The notes under the pieces: model-generated
Told to the model about the DNA's origin: nothing
The model's input: only the letters and a program-made list of their open reading frames with translations
Databases searched by the model: none
Source: Emcibacter sp.
Lineage (GTDB): Bacteria > Pseudomonadota > Alphaproteobacteria > Sphingomonadales > Emcibacteraceae
Assembly (NCBI GenBank): GCA_021647465.1
Contig: JAKIUQ010000027.1
Coordinates: 1-15,544 of the forward strand
Direction: 5' to 3'
Length of the DNA: 15,544 nucleotides
Part shown: positions 6,279 through 13,683 of the stretch, one piece after another
How positions within the stretch are numbered: position 1 is the first letter of the stretch
How the letters are laid out: the number at the start of each line of letters is the position of its first letter
Made by a program: the position numbers and the translations under genes

Positions 6279-8156
6279 TTATCGCCGGCCAAATAATTTT
6301 TCAATGTCTGATAGTTTTAATTCCACATATGTGGGCCGTCCATGGTTGCATTGGCCGGAATGGGGGGTCTGCTCCATTTCCCTGAGCAAGCCATTCATTT
6401 CCGCCACATTAAGCCTGCGCCCCGCTCTTACGCTGCCGTGACAGGCCATGCTTGAGCAAATTTCTTCCATACGTTCTTTTAAAGACAAGGCCTGATCCAA
6501 TTCAGCTATTTCATCAGCCATCTCCCGAATAAGGCCCTTAATATCCGCATCCCCGAGCAAGGCTGGCATCTCGCGGACAATAATGGCCCCTTCCCCAAAA
6601 GCTTCAATACACAAGCCCATTTCTTTAAAATCATCCGCGCGGGCGAGCAGCCGGTCCACGGCATCCTGTTCCATTTCAACCACTTCCGGAATTAATAACG
6701 CCTGCCTTGGCACATTATTATCCATCAGATTTTTTTTCATACGTTCATAGACAAGCCGTTCATGGGCCGCATGCTGATCCACAATGATAATGCCGTCCAA
6801 TGTTTGTGAAATAATATAGGTTTCATGAAGCTGCCCCCGCGCCGCGCCCATTGGAAAATCATGGGGAGGAAAATCATGGGGAGGAAAATCATGGGGAGGA
6901 AAATCATGGGGCATTTTAGCAGATGGCTCATCTATCCGGCTTTCCGGCGGCGTAAAACCATCCCCCAGCGGCATCTGGGATTCTGTCGCTCTCTCGGCAA
7001 GGCCAATGCCATAAGCTGTCGGCGGCGCAGGGAATGTCGTTCTGCCGCCCCGGCTTTGTCCTGAATATTGCGGCAGATTATGGGCAGCGCTGCCCGTTTG
7101 AAAGGCCCCCAACGCCGACTGGGAAACCGTTGTCGCGGCCCTGTGCCCGGCCTCGGTCAAGGCCCGCTTCAAAGAACCAACGATCAACCCCCGTATCAAG
7201 CCGCTGTCTCGGAAACGCACTTCGGCTTTGGCGGGATGGACATTGACATCAACCATATGGGTTGGCAGCTCCAGAAATAATGCCAAGACCGGATGTTTAT
7301 TTCGGGCCAGAAAATCCATATAGGCCCCGCGCACCGCGCCGGTCAAAAGTTTATCCTTAACGGGGCGACCATTAACAAATAAAAACTGATGCTGGGCATT
7401 GCCCCGGTGATAGGTTGGCAAGCCGGCATATCCGCCAAGGCTTATCATTTCACCGTCCACGTCCCGGCTCACCTCTATGGCCAGAGCATTTTCACCAAAA
7501 TCGCTGCCCAAAACGGCGGTAAGGCGCATTAATCGTGCATTGAGAAGCTCCCCCTGGCACGCCGACACCCTGAAGGCACGCCGCGCGCCATCCATCAAGG
7601 AAAAGCTGATTTGTGGGTGGGCCAAGGCCAGACGTTTTACCACATCCAGCGCATAATTAAATTCGGTTCTTTGCGTTTTAAGGAATTTCAGGCGGGCGGG
7701 CGTCGCATAAAATAAATCCCGCACCTCTATTTTTGTACCTTGATTAAGGCCAGCGGGTTGGAGAGGGAATTTTTTTCCGCCGTTAATGTCCAGCCTCCAG
7801 GATTCATCGCTTCCTTTCGCGCGGCTTGACATGGTAAAGCGGCTAACGGAAGCTATGGACGGCAAGGCTTCGCCCCGAAAGCCCATGGTTTGAATATTGG
7901 TAAGGTCATCTTCGCGTAATTTTGAGGTGGCATGACGCTCAATAGACAATTCCATTTCCTGGGGGAACATACCGGTGCCATCATCGCTGACCGAAATCAA
8001 TTTCCGTCCGCCGTCAATCATCACCACATTAATATTCCGTGCGCCCGCATCAATGGCATTTTCGACAAGTTCTTTCACGGCACTGGCAGGCCTTTCAATC
8101 ACTTCGCCGGCGGCAATCTGATTAATGGTATTTTCTGACAGAAGGCGAATTCTCAA
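6279..8156 (-). CDS. mutL: DNA mismatch repair protein MutL with endonuclease motif
   Basis: MutL couples mismatch recognition by MutS to strand incision. The 625-residue protein has an N-terminal GHKL ATPase (KELVENAIDAGA with Glu29 and Asn33, DDGTGM, and FRGEALPSIASVS), the transducer region (FVNGRPVKD, VDVNVHPAKAEVRF), a disordered linker, and a C-terminal dimer domain. The latter carries DQHAAHERLVYE at 460-471, fitting the DQHA(X)2E(X)4E endonuclease motif, plus ACHGSVRAG and QCNHGRP near the end, which complete the metal site. It should therefore nick DNA itself, as in bacteria without MutH. I chose the TTG at 8156-8154: AGGAG lies seven bases upstream, and the ATPase residues then carry the same numbers as in E. 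coli MutL (E29, N33). A GTG at 8189 would add 11 unlike residues. The linker contains a fourfold PHDFP repeat. Confidence 0.96.
   Translation of the reverse strand: MRIRLLSENTINQIAAGEVIERPASAVKELVENAIDAGARNINVVMIDGGRKLISVSDDGTGMFPQEMELSIERHATSKLREDDLTNIQTMGFRGEALPSIASVSRFTMSSRAKGSDESWRLDINGGKKFPLQPAGLNQGTKIEVRDLFYATPARLKFLKTQRTEFNYALDVVKRLALAHPQISFSLMDGARRAFRVSACQGELLNARLMRLTAVLGSDFGENALAIEVSRDVDGEMISLGGYAGLPTYHRGNAQHQFLFVNGRPVKDKLLTGAVRGAYMDFLARNKHPVLALFLELPTHMVDVNVHPAKAEVRFRDSGLIRGLIVGSLKRALTEAGHRAATTVSQSALGAFQTGSAAHNLPQYSGQSRGGRTTFPAPPTAYGIGLAERATESQMPLGDGFTPPESRIDEPSAKMPHDFPPHDFPPHDFPPHDFPMGAARGQLHETYIISQTLDGIIIVDQHAAHERLVYERMKKNLMDNNVPRQALLIPEVVEMEQDAVDRLLARADDFKEMGLCIEAFGEGAIIVREMPALLGDADIKGLIREMADEIAELDQALSLKERMEEICSSMACHGSVRAGRRLNVAEMNGLLREMEQTPHSGQCNHGRPTYVELKLSDIEKLFGRR
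6853..6912 (+). repeat. Four-unit 15-bp tandem repeat inside mutL
   Basis: GGAAAATCATGGGGA repeats four times head to tail; only the last base of the last unit differs (C for A). On the mutL strand it encodes PHDFP four times, at about residues 415-434, in the proline-rich linker between the ATPase and the dimer/endonuclease domains. The unit is a multiple of three, so gain or loss of a copy keeps the frame and only alters linker length. Near-perfect identity means expansion is recent or ongoing. Confidence 0.97.
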
Positions 8157-8163
8157 GCGGCAG

Positions 8164-8168
8164 CTCCT
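8164..8168 (-). promoter_or_regulatory. Ribosome binding site that fixes the mutL TTG start
   Basis: On the minus strand AGGAG is read here, seven bases ahead of TTG 8156-8154. The in-frame GTG at 8189 has no such site, which decides the start. Confidence 0.7.
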
Positions 8169-8206
8169 ATGTGATACTAGCGGTGACACAAGAATACCTT
8201 ATTTCC

Positions 8207-8219
8207 TTCACACTGTGAA
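8207..8219. promoter_or_regulatory. Perfect odd palindrome in the mutL divergent gap
   Basis: TTCACA-C-TGTGAA is a 13-base palindrome with 6-base arms in the gap between mutL (leftward) and the small membrane protein (rightward). Its place suits an operator for a dimeric regulator, but the spacing does not fit the alphaproteobacterial SOS box (GTTC-N7-GTTC), and I cannot name a protein that binds it. It may be chance. Confidence 0.3.
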
Positions 8220-8261
8220 CATATTCCCCGCAAATAATATACATAATCAACAATGAAAAAT

Positions 8262-8283
8262 GGCACCGCCTTAAGGGGGTGCC
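8262..8283 (+). promoter_or_regulatory. Leader hairpin just upstream of the 61-residue membrane protein
   Basis: GGCACC at 8262-8267 pairs with GGTGCC at 8278-8283; inside, CC-TTAA-GG adds two pairs after a G/G mismatch. The hairpin ends five bases before the ribosome site at 8289-8295. The sequence CCTTAAG recurs right after it (8282-8288), so alternative pairing that affects access to the ribosome site is possible. No T run follows, so it is not a standard terminator. Confidence 0.45.
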
Positions 8284-8302
8284 TTAAGAAGGAGGGCAAA
8301 TT

Positions 8303-8488
8303 ATGAAACTTATAAATGGCGTGGTTTTTGGAGCGGGGCTTGGGTTAATTATGACAGGGCTTGATTTGACTATGACCGAATTGAACGGGGTAACTGACGC
8401 CTATAAGCCGGCATTATTTGCTATCGGAAGTTTGTTCGTCACCATAGAAATGACGCGTATATTTTTCGGCCTTACAAGGAAATCATAA
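8303..8488 (+). CDS. Small two-helix membrane protein, function unknown
   Basis: A 61-residue protein with two hydrophobic segments, about residues 6-24 (VVFGAGLGLIMTGLDL) and 36-57 (PALFAIGSLFVTIEMTRIFFGL), joined by a short acidic/polar loop, and a basic tail TRKS. It is predicted to span the inner membrane twice with both ends in the cytosol by the positive-inside rule (Lys at residue 2, Arg-Lys at the end). AAGGAGG at 8289-8295 is the strongest ribosome site in the window, seven bases before ATG 8303, which argues for real and efficient translation. It stands alone between divergent mutL and a convergent lipoprotein gene and has no family I recognise. Its leader hairpin suggests control at the RNA level. 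Confidence 0.72.
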   Translation: MKLINGVVFGAGLGLIMTGLDLTMTELNGVTDAYKPALFAIGSLFVTIEMTRIFFGLTRKS

Positions 8489-8491
8489 CGA

Positions 8492-8537
8492 AAGAACCAA
8501 ATAATCATGAGGAAGTTCCGCATGTTATCTGGTTCTT
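8492..8537. terminator. Long imperfect inverted repeat between convergent genes, likely bidirectional terminator
   Basis: AAGAACCA at 8492-8499 pairs with TGGTTCTT at 8530-8537. Inside, ATAA/TTAT, CATG/CATG and GGAA/TTCC pair in turn with single-base bulges or mismatches, leaving a nearly continuous stem over 46 bases. It starts four bases after the membrane-protein stop and lies 21 bases past the lipoprotein stop on the other strand. No long T run follows on either side, so it might instead be an RNA-stability hairpin or protein site. Confidence 0.5.
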
Positions 8538-8558
8538 AAATACGACTGAAAATACGGG

Positions 8559-8786
8559 TTATTGCACCGAACCGCCGAACAAAGCGCGTTTTGCGATCTG
8601 CTGCGGCGTGAAGGCCCCCTTGACTTCACTTTCATCCCCGGGCGGACGAAGATGATAATCTGGCGGGACAATCAAAGGCGGATTTTTCAAGACCGCGAAT
8701 TCATCTGGCCCGTCAAGACCAGAGCAGGCTGATAGCATCAAAGTGACGCTTAACAACATTCCCGTTAATAACTGTTTATTTTGCAC
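8559..8786 (-). CDS. DUF3035-like small outer-membrane lipoprotein
   Basis: A 75-residue lipoprotein precursor. The signal peptide is short and clear: QNKQ with one Lys, a hydrophobic core LLTGMLLSVTLML, then the lipobox LSAC with the lipidated Cys at residue 21. The mature part GPDEFAVLKNPPLIVPPDYHLRPP is the signature of alphaproteobacterial DUF3035 proteins, which sit beside lspA. Mature residues after Cys are SG, not Asp, so it should be sorted to the outer membrane. The start is GTG 8786, with AAGGAAAA about eight bases upstream. Its gene follows lspA by 32 bases in the ileS-lspA set, so it is made next to the peptidase that cuts its own signal peptide. DUF3035 relatives are often longer; the role is unknown, an envelope-assembly link being only inferred. 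Confidence 0.85.
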   Translation of the reverse strand: MQNKQLLTGMLLSVTLMLSACSGLDGPDEFAVLKNPPLIVPPDYHLRPPGDESEVKGAFTPQQIAKRALFGGSVQ

Positions 8787-8818
8787 TCAATTTTCCTTTT
8801 TAAAACCCATCATATGAC

Positions 8819-9328
8819 TTAACTTTTCCCCGAATTTTCTTTCGGATCTTCTTTTGACTTTTCTTTCGAACTTGGGCCGAAAAAACTATCCCAAATCAAC
8901 AATATCGCGCCGATCGAAATACAGCTATCTGCCAAATTAAATACCGCAAATGACCAATCGCCCACATGAAATTGCAGAAAATCAGCAACATAACCAAAAA
9001 CAGCGCGGTCATATATATTCCCGATCGCCCCGCCGATAATCAATCCCAAGGCAATGGCCAACACCCTAGTTTGCACAGTTTTGAGCCAAATGCCAAGCCC
9101 TATTACAATCGCGCCTGTAAGGGTGACCAAGGCCCATCGCCCTAAATCACTGTCCGCCGTTAACAGGCTAAAGCTGATGCCGCGATTCTCTGCCCATTGT
9201 AGATTAAATATGGGCAAAATTTGGACCATTTGTATTTTTGGCAGCTCAAGGACTTCCATGATCCACCATTTGCTGACCCGATCCAGGGTTAAAGCAAAAA
9301 ATACAACGACAAAGCCCAAACGATGCAT
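8819..9328 (-). CDS. lspA: Lipoprotein signal peptidase (signal peptidase II)
   Basis: LspA cuts the signal peptide from diacylglyceryl prolipoproteins at the outer face of the inner membrane. The 169-residue protein has four hydrophobic segments, the N-terminal DRVSKWW block (residues 16-22), FNLQWAENRGISFSLL (41-56), and the two aspartate motifs GNIYDR (104-108 region, Asp107) with VADF (Asp116) and NLADS (131-135, Asp134), which hold the catalytic aspartate pair. The C-terminus is a polar KEKSKEDPKENSGKS tail, longer than usual. The start lies three bases after the ileS stop, so the two are surely one transcript and probably coupled; AGGAAAG overlaps the end of ileS. The following gene encodes a substrate-type lipoprotein. 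Confidence 0.95.
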   Translation of the reverse strand: MHRLGFVVVFFALTLDRVSKWWIMEVLELPKIQMVQILPIFNLQWAENRGISFSLLTADSDLGRWALVTLTGAIVIGLGIWLKTVQTRVLAIALGLIIGGAIGNIYDRAVFGYVADFLQFHVGDWSFAVFNLADSCISIGAILLIWDSFFGPSSKEKSKEDPKENSGKS

Positions 9329-9331
9329 AGC

Positions 9332-12145
9332 TTATTCGCTTTCCTGCAATGCACTGACGCAGCGTGAACAAATATTTCCATGACCTGAAATATTGCCAAC
9401 TTCCGGCAGTGTTTGCCAGCAGCGCTCACATTTCTCCCCGTCGGCCAATGTGCTCACAACGGAGATATCAGTAGAATCTTCATGTCTGAAGGCCCCCTCA
9501 GGCGCGTGCCCCTGAACAAAATCCGCCCGCGATGTAATGAAGAGTTCCGCCAGATCAATATTTTCCGCCGCCTCAATATAGGCGGGATCGGTCACATAGA
9601 TTTTCACCTGACCTTGCAGAGATGATCCAATACGCTTTTCACGGCGTTCCACTTCCAATGCGCCCGTGACGACTTTGCGCAAGCGTTTGATCTTTTCCCA
9701 TTTGGCGGCGAGGGCATCATCACGCCAATCGCCCGGTATGTCATGAAACGTCTGCAAATGAATACTGTCATCTTCATTGGCAAATCTTGATTGCCAGATT
9801 TCCTCAGCGGTAAAGACCAATATCGGCGCCATCATTTTGGTTAATACAAAGAAAAGCTGATCCAAGACGGTGCGGGTTGCCCGCCGGCGGATACTTGACG
9901 CGCCATCGCAATAGAGGCAATCTTTACGTATATCAAAATAAAAAGCACTTAAATCCACGGTGACAAAATTATAGAGCGCCGTATAAATGCGGTTATAGCT
10001 ATAATCTGTGATCGCCTGAGCATTGATTTCATCCAGTTCGGCCAAACGATGCAGCATTAACCGATCCAGTTCGGGCATCTGGGATAGGGGCAAGCGTTCT
10101 TCGGCAGAAAAATCATTCAGATTACCCAGAATGAAGCGCATTGTATTACGAATTTTCCTATAGGCTTCGACCTGACCCTGAATGATATTATTGCCAATAC
10201 GATGGTCATTCATATAATCGGTTGACGTCACCCACAGACGCAGTATATCCGCGCCAAACTGCTGAATAATTTTTTGCGGGGCCACCGAGTTTGTTCCGGA
10301 TTTGGACATTTTCTTACCCTTGTCATCAAGGGTGAACCCGTGGGTCAAGACATTCTTATAGGGCGCATGCCCCCGCGTACCGCAGGATTCCAGCAAGGAA
10401 GACTGGAACCAGCCACGGTGCTGATCAGTACCTTCCACATAAAGATCCGCCGGCGCGCGTAATTCCGGCCTTTTCTCCAGGACAAAGGCGTGGGTGGAAC
10501 CACTGTCGAACCAGACATCCAGAATATCTTCGACCTTGTCATACTCATCGGCTTTGTAATTTTCGCCGAGGAATTCCTGAGGATCACAACCATACCACGC
10601 ATCCGCGCCTTCGGCTTCTATGGCCATGGCAATACGTTCATTAACCGCGTCATCCTTTAACAATTCACCGGTTTCCTTGTGAAAAAAGACCGTGATGGGA
10701 ACGCCCCATGCGCGCTGGCGGGACAAGAGCCAGTCCGGACGATCCGAAACCATCGCCATCATACGGTTTTTTGCATTTTCCGGCACCCAGCGCACCTTGT
10801 CAATTTCGGCCACGGCCTTATCCCGCAGACCATTATTATCCATGGAGATAAACCATTGCGGCGTATTACGGAAAATCAACGGCGCTTTGGAACGCCAGCT
10901 ATGGGGATAGCTATGCGTGAGGGTATCCCGCGTCAGAAGCGCGGCCACTTTTTCAAGCTCTTCGCAGACATGATCATGGACTTTATAAACATGTTCGCCC
11001 GCAAACATGGGAACGCTGTCATAATAAAGCCCGCCGTCATCCACCGTGAACGGCACGGGAAGGCCCGCCGCCTTGCCAACTTCGAAATCCTCCTGGCCAT
11101 GACTTGGCGCAATATGAACGTAACCCGTACCCGCCTCGGTCGTCACATGGAAGCCTTCAATAACGGGAATGTCAAAATCATAGCCGGTATCATGCCACGG
11201 GTGATGACATATTGTGCCCATCAGGTCGGCACCCTTAAAATGGCTCAATTCTTTAATTTCCGTAATGCCCGCGCGGTCAAGCAACGCGCCTTTCAACGCA
11301 TCACAGGTTGATATTTTGCTGCCCACGGCCACGCGGCTGCCCTCGCGGGTGGCCAGAACCTCAAACAACAGATAATCAATATCTTTGCCATAAGCGATCC
11401 CCCGATTGCCCGGAATAGTCCAGGGCGTCGTGGTCCAAATGACAATTTGCGCCCCGACAAGACCCCTTAACGATGATTTGACCACCTCAAAACCCACATC
11501 AATCATGTGAGATGTATGATCCTGATATTCAATTTCAGCCTCGGCAAGGGCGGTTTTTTCAATGACCGACCACATGATCGGTTTCGAGCCACGGTACAGA
11601 TCGCCGTTCATCAGGAATTTCTGCAGCTCTCGTACTATTTGGGCTTCGCTGTCAAAATTCATGGTCAGATACGGCTTGTCCCAATCGCCAAAAATGCCCA
11701 GCCTTTTAAATTCTTCGCGCTGCACGTCAACCCATTTGGCGGCGAAATTCCGGCATTCCTGACGAAATTCAATGGGGTCAACATCGTCCTTTTTTATTTT
11801 TTTCTTTTGATATTGCTTTTCGATCATCCATTCAATGGGCAGGCCATGACAATCCCAGCCCGGCACATACGGGGCATCCTTGCCAGACATCTGCTGGGAG
11901 CGGATAATGACATCTTTGAGGGTTTTATTCATGGCATGGCCAATATGAATATTGCCGTTGGCATAGGGCGGGCCATCATGGAGGATAAATTTATCCGGAT
12001 TATTCTGCCCCTTGGCCCGAAGCTGGCCATAAATATCCATTTTTTCCCATTTCGCAAGCCAGTCCGGCTCTCGGGCCGGCAGGTTGCCTTTCATGGGGAA
12101 ATCCGTCTTGGGCAGAAATAATGTCGATTTATAATCTATTGTCAT
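9332..12145 (-). CDS. ileS: Isoleucine-tRNA ligase
   Basis: IleRS charges tRNA-Ile and edits mischarged valine, in the cytosol. The 937-residue protein is of normal bacterial length. Seen directly: the class I HIGH motif in YANGNIHIGHAMNK (HIGH at 67-70), the CP1 editing domain region (WTTTPWTIPGNRGIAY and TGYVHIAPSHGQEDFEVG), the WFDSGSTHAFV and YVEGTDQHRGWFQSSLL blocks, and KMSKS at 612-616. The C-terminal zinc finger has four cysteines, C906-x2-C909 and C926-x2-C929. All catalytic elements are intact. ATG 12145 matches the family N-terminus; the upstream ribosome site is weak. The gene follows ribF by 88 bases with a terminator-like hairpin between, so it may have its own promoter, and it leads the ileS-lspA-lipoprotein unit. 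Confidence 0.98.
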   Translation of the reverse strand: MTIDYKSTLFLPKTDFPMKGNLPAREPDWLAKWEKMDIYGQLRAKGQNNPDKFILHDGPPYANGNIHIGHAMNKTLKDVIIRSQQMSGKDAPYVPGWDCHGLPIEWMIEKQYQKKKIKKDDVDPIEFRQECRNFAAKWVDVQREEFKRLGIFGDWDKPYLTMNFDSEAQIVRELQKFLMNGDLYRGSKPIMWSVIEKTALAEAEIEYQDHTSHMIDVGFEVVKSSLRGLVGAQIVIWTTTPWTIPGNRGIAYGKDIDYLLFEVLATREGSRVAVGSKISTCDALKGALLDRAGITEIKELSHFKGADLMGTICHHPWHDTGYDFDIPVIEGFHVTTEAGTGYVHIAPSHGQEDFEVGKAAGLPVPFTVDDGGLYYDSVPMFAGEHVYKVHDHVCEELEKVAALLTRDTLTHSYPHSWRSKAPLIFRNTPQWFISMDNNGLRDKAVAEIDKVRWVPENAKNRMMAMVSDRPDWLLSRQRAWGVPITVFFHKETGELLKDDAVNERIAMAIEAEGADAWYGCDPQEFLGENYKADEYDKVEDILDVWFDSGSTHAFVLEKRPELRAPADLYVEGTDQHRGWFQSSLLESCGTRGHAPYKNVLTHGFTLDDKGKKMSKSGTNSVAPQKIIQQFGADILRLWVTSTDYMNDHRIGNNIIQGQVEAYRKIRNTMRFILGNLNDFSAEERLPLSQMPELDRLMLHRLAELDEINAQAITDYSYNRIYTALYNFVTVDLSAFYFDIRKDCLYCDGASSIRRRATRTVLDQLFFVLTKMMAPILVFTAEEIWQSRFANEDDSIHLQTFHDIPGDWRDDALAAKWEKIKRLRKVVTGALEVERREKRIGSSLQGQVKIYVTDPAYIEAAENIDLAELFITSRADFVQGHAPEGAFRHEDSTDISVVSTLADGEKCERCWQTLPEVGNISGHGNICSRCVSALQESE

Positions 12146-12170
12146 TTTGAATCTTATAAATTTAAGTGCG

Positions 12171-12191
12171 AAAAACTGCTACTTTGTAGCA
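12171..12191 (-). terminator. Terminator-like hairpin between ribF and ileS
   Basis: On the minus strand TGCTAC-AAA-GTAGCA forms a six-pair stem with a three-base loop, followed by G and five T. It lies 42 bases past the ribF stop and 25 bases before ileS. The stem is short, so termination may be partial, letting some ribF transcripts run into ileS. I see no T-box elements, so tRNA-sensing attenuation is not supported. Confidence 0.55.
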
Positions 12192-12233
12192 ATTACAGAC
12201 CTCTATTGTCGAGCATTTTGTATATAAATAAAC

Positions 12234-13241
12234 CTAAAGAAATCCTTGTGCGCGGGGGATAGGGATCACCGCCCGTTGGTTTTGCGGATCGGCCAGTATT
12301 TTTTTCGCGTCCACACAGTCTTTTTCAATCTGTTCTCTTAAGCTGTCCAAGCCATCAAATTTTTGCTCGGGCCGGATATAATCAACGAATTCCACCCTTA
12401 TGGGCAGCCCGTAAATATCAAAATCAAAATCAAAAATATGGGCCTCTAACATCAGGTCATCCTTACCAAAAGTAGGTCTGCTGCCCATATTTGCCACCCC
12501 GTGCCATACGCCCCTGGCCTTTTCTGAATCCGGCCCTGAATCCGCTTTATCAATGATCACCCGCACCGCATAAACCCCGCGTTTTGGTTTGATATAATCC
12601 GTCATGGATAAATTGGCCGTCGGAAAGTTAAGGGTTCGGCCCCGCTGATCACCGCGCAACACATGGCCTTCCACATGCCACCAATGGCCAAGCTGATCTG
12701 CAGCAGCTCGCACGTCACCGGCGCGAAGGGAATCGCGAATATTGGTGGAGGAGTAGATATGATCACCTTCCATGATTTTTTCAACAATTGTCACGTCAAA
12801 TTCTTGTTCACGGCTCATGTCTTGCAGTGTTTGGGCATTGCCGCCCCGGCCCGCGCCAAAATGGTAATCATAGCCCGCGAAAATATGTTTAATGCCCAGA
12901 TCTTTAAGTAAAATTTCCGTGACAAAATCCTGCGCCGGCATTTGCGCCAGATATTTATCAAATGGCAAAACAAAAAGCCTGTCCACGCCGAAATCTTCCA
13001 GCAAATGAGCCTTGGTTCTGAAGGATGTCAAACGGAAATTCTCTTGCGAGGGGTTAAAAAAGCTGCGGGGGTGAGGTTCAACCACCAAAACAGACAGGCT
13101 CATGTTCCTTTCACGGGCGACTTTCCATGCCCGCCCGATGACGGTTTGATGCCCTTTATGGAAACCATCGAAATTGCCCAGCACGATAACCCCGCCCTTT
13201 ACGTCACAGCCCAGCCCCTCATGATGTCTGAATATTTTCAT
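12234..13241 (-). CDS. ribF: Bifunctional riboflavin kinase / FAD synthetase
   Basis: RibF phosphorylates riboflavin to FMN and then adenylates FMN to FAD. The 335-residue protein has the N-terminal nucleotidyltransferase domain with the HIGH-like GNFDGFHKGH at residues 22-31, VVEPHPRSFF, and SSTNIRDSLRAGDV. The C-terminal flavokinase domain follows, with RGRTLNFPTANL at about 200-211, KRGVYAV and a GVANMGSRPTFG block. Length is usual, with a short extra tail (PQNQRAVIPIPRAQGFL). The start ATG 13241 lies 16 bases after the MaoC-like stop, same strand, so these are probably one transcript; the ribosome site is weak (AAGAG at distance), which hints at coupling. No FMN riboswitch was seen upstream. 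Confidence 0.96.
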   Translation of the reverse strand: MKIFRHHEGLGCDVKGGVIVLGNFDGFHKGHQTVIGRAWKVARERNMSLSVLVVEPHPRSFFNPSQENFRLTSFRTKAHLLEDFGVDRLFVLPFDKYLAQMPAQDFVTEILLKDLGIKHIFAGYDYHFGAGRGGNAQTLQDMSREQEFDVTIVEKIMEGDHIYSSTNIRDSLRAGDVRAAADQLGHWWHVEGHVLRGDQRGRTLNFPTANLSMTDYIKPKRGVYAVRVIIDKADSGPDSEKARGVWHGVANMGSRPTFGKDDLMLEAHIFDFDFDIYGLPIRVEFVDYIRPEQKFDGLDSLREQIEKDCVDAKKILADPQNQRAVIPIPRAQGFL

Positions 13242-13257
13242 TCTATTCTATTAACTC

Positions 13258-13683
13258 TTATTTTGTTGGAACTTTAAGCAGGGCTTCCCCTGTGAGCACG
13301 CTCACGCCGCCGACTTTACATTCGCAGTTAAGCGTCACAAATTTTCTTTTTTCATTCAGATCAATGATAGTCACGGTTGTTTCAACCGTCGCCCCAACCT
13401 TAACCGGAGCCTTGAACTTTAAACTTTGTGATAAATAAATACTACCCGGCCCGGGGAACTTCGTGCCAAATATGGCCGAAATATAGCCCGCCGAAATCAT
13501 TCCGTGCGCTATTCTCTCACCAAAAATAGAGGATTTGGCATAATCTTCGTCCAAATGTATCGGATTAACATCGCCGGTTACCTCGGAAAATTTTACAATA
13601 TCCTCTTCGCTTACGATATTGACAGTAGTATATAATTGGCCCACGGAAAGTTCCTCAAAGCAGGCTGTATTTACGTCTGGCAT
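13258..13683 (-). CDS. MaoC-like (R)-specific enoyl-CoA hydratase, hot-dog fold
   Basis: A 141-residue single hot-dog-domain protein of the PhaJ/MaoC type, expected to hydrate trans-2-enoyl-CoA to (R)-3-hydroxyacyl-CoA. The hydratase-2 motif is plain: FSEVTGDVNPIHLDEDYAK with the catalytic Asp38 and His43, followed by FGERIAHGMISAGYISAIFG, where the Gly-Met-rich helix packs on the active site. SIYLSQSLKFKAPVKVGATV is the usual second half. ATG 13683 has GGG in AAAGGGTG six bases upstream. It is the first gene of the leftward set ending in the lipoprotein and faces cheY across about 200 bases that must hold both promoters. Substrate chain length cannot be read here; (R)-hydroxyacyl-CoA supply for polyester storage is possible, but no phaC is in the window. 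Confidence 0.92.
   Translation of the reverse strand: MPDVNTACFEELSVGQLYTTVNIVSEEDIVKFSEVTGDVNPIHLDEDYAKSSIFGERIAHGMISAGYISAIFGTKFPGPGSIYLSQSLKFKAPVKVGATVETTVTIIDLNEKRKFVTLNCECKVGGVSVLTGEALLKVPTK

Noticed and set aside
6853..6912. CRISPR-like array
   Set aside because: Units are 15 bases with no spacers and lie in frame inside mutL; it is a coding tandem repeat.
6737..7280. Several overlapping frames antisense to or within mutL, including a repetitive MIFLP or MGRKI reading
   Set aside because: They are frame shadows of the mutL coding sequence and its repeat, with no ribosome sites or family likeness.
8207..8223. SOS (LexA) box near mutL
   Set aside because: The alphaproteobacterial form GTTC-N7-GTTC is absent; the palindrome has different half-sites and spacing.
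10679..11311. 210-residue frame antisense to ileS
   Set aside because: It lies wholly opposite intact IleRS catalytic sequence; its codons reflect the complementary strand and it matches no family.
12146..12233. T-box or other tRNA-sensing leader before ileS
   Set aside because: No specifier stem or T-box core sequence is seen; the gap is only 88 bases.
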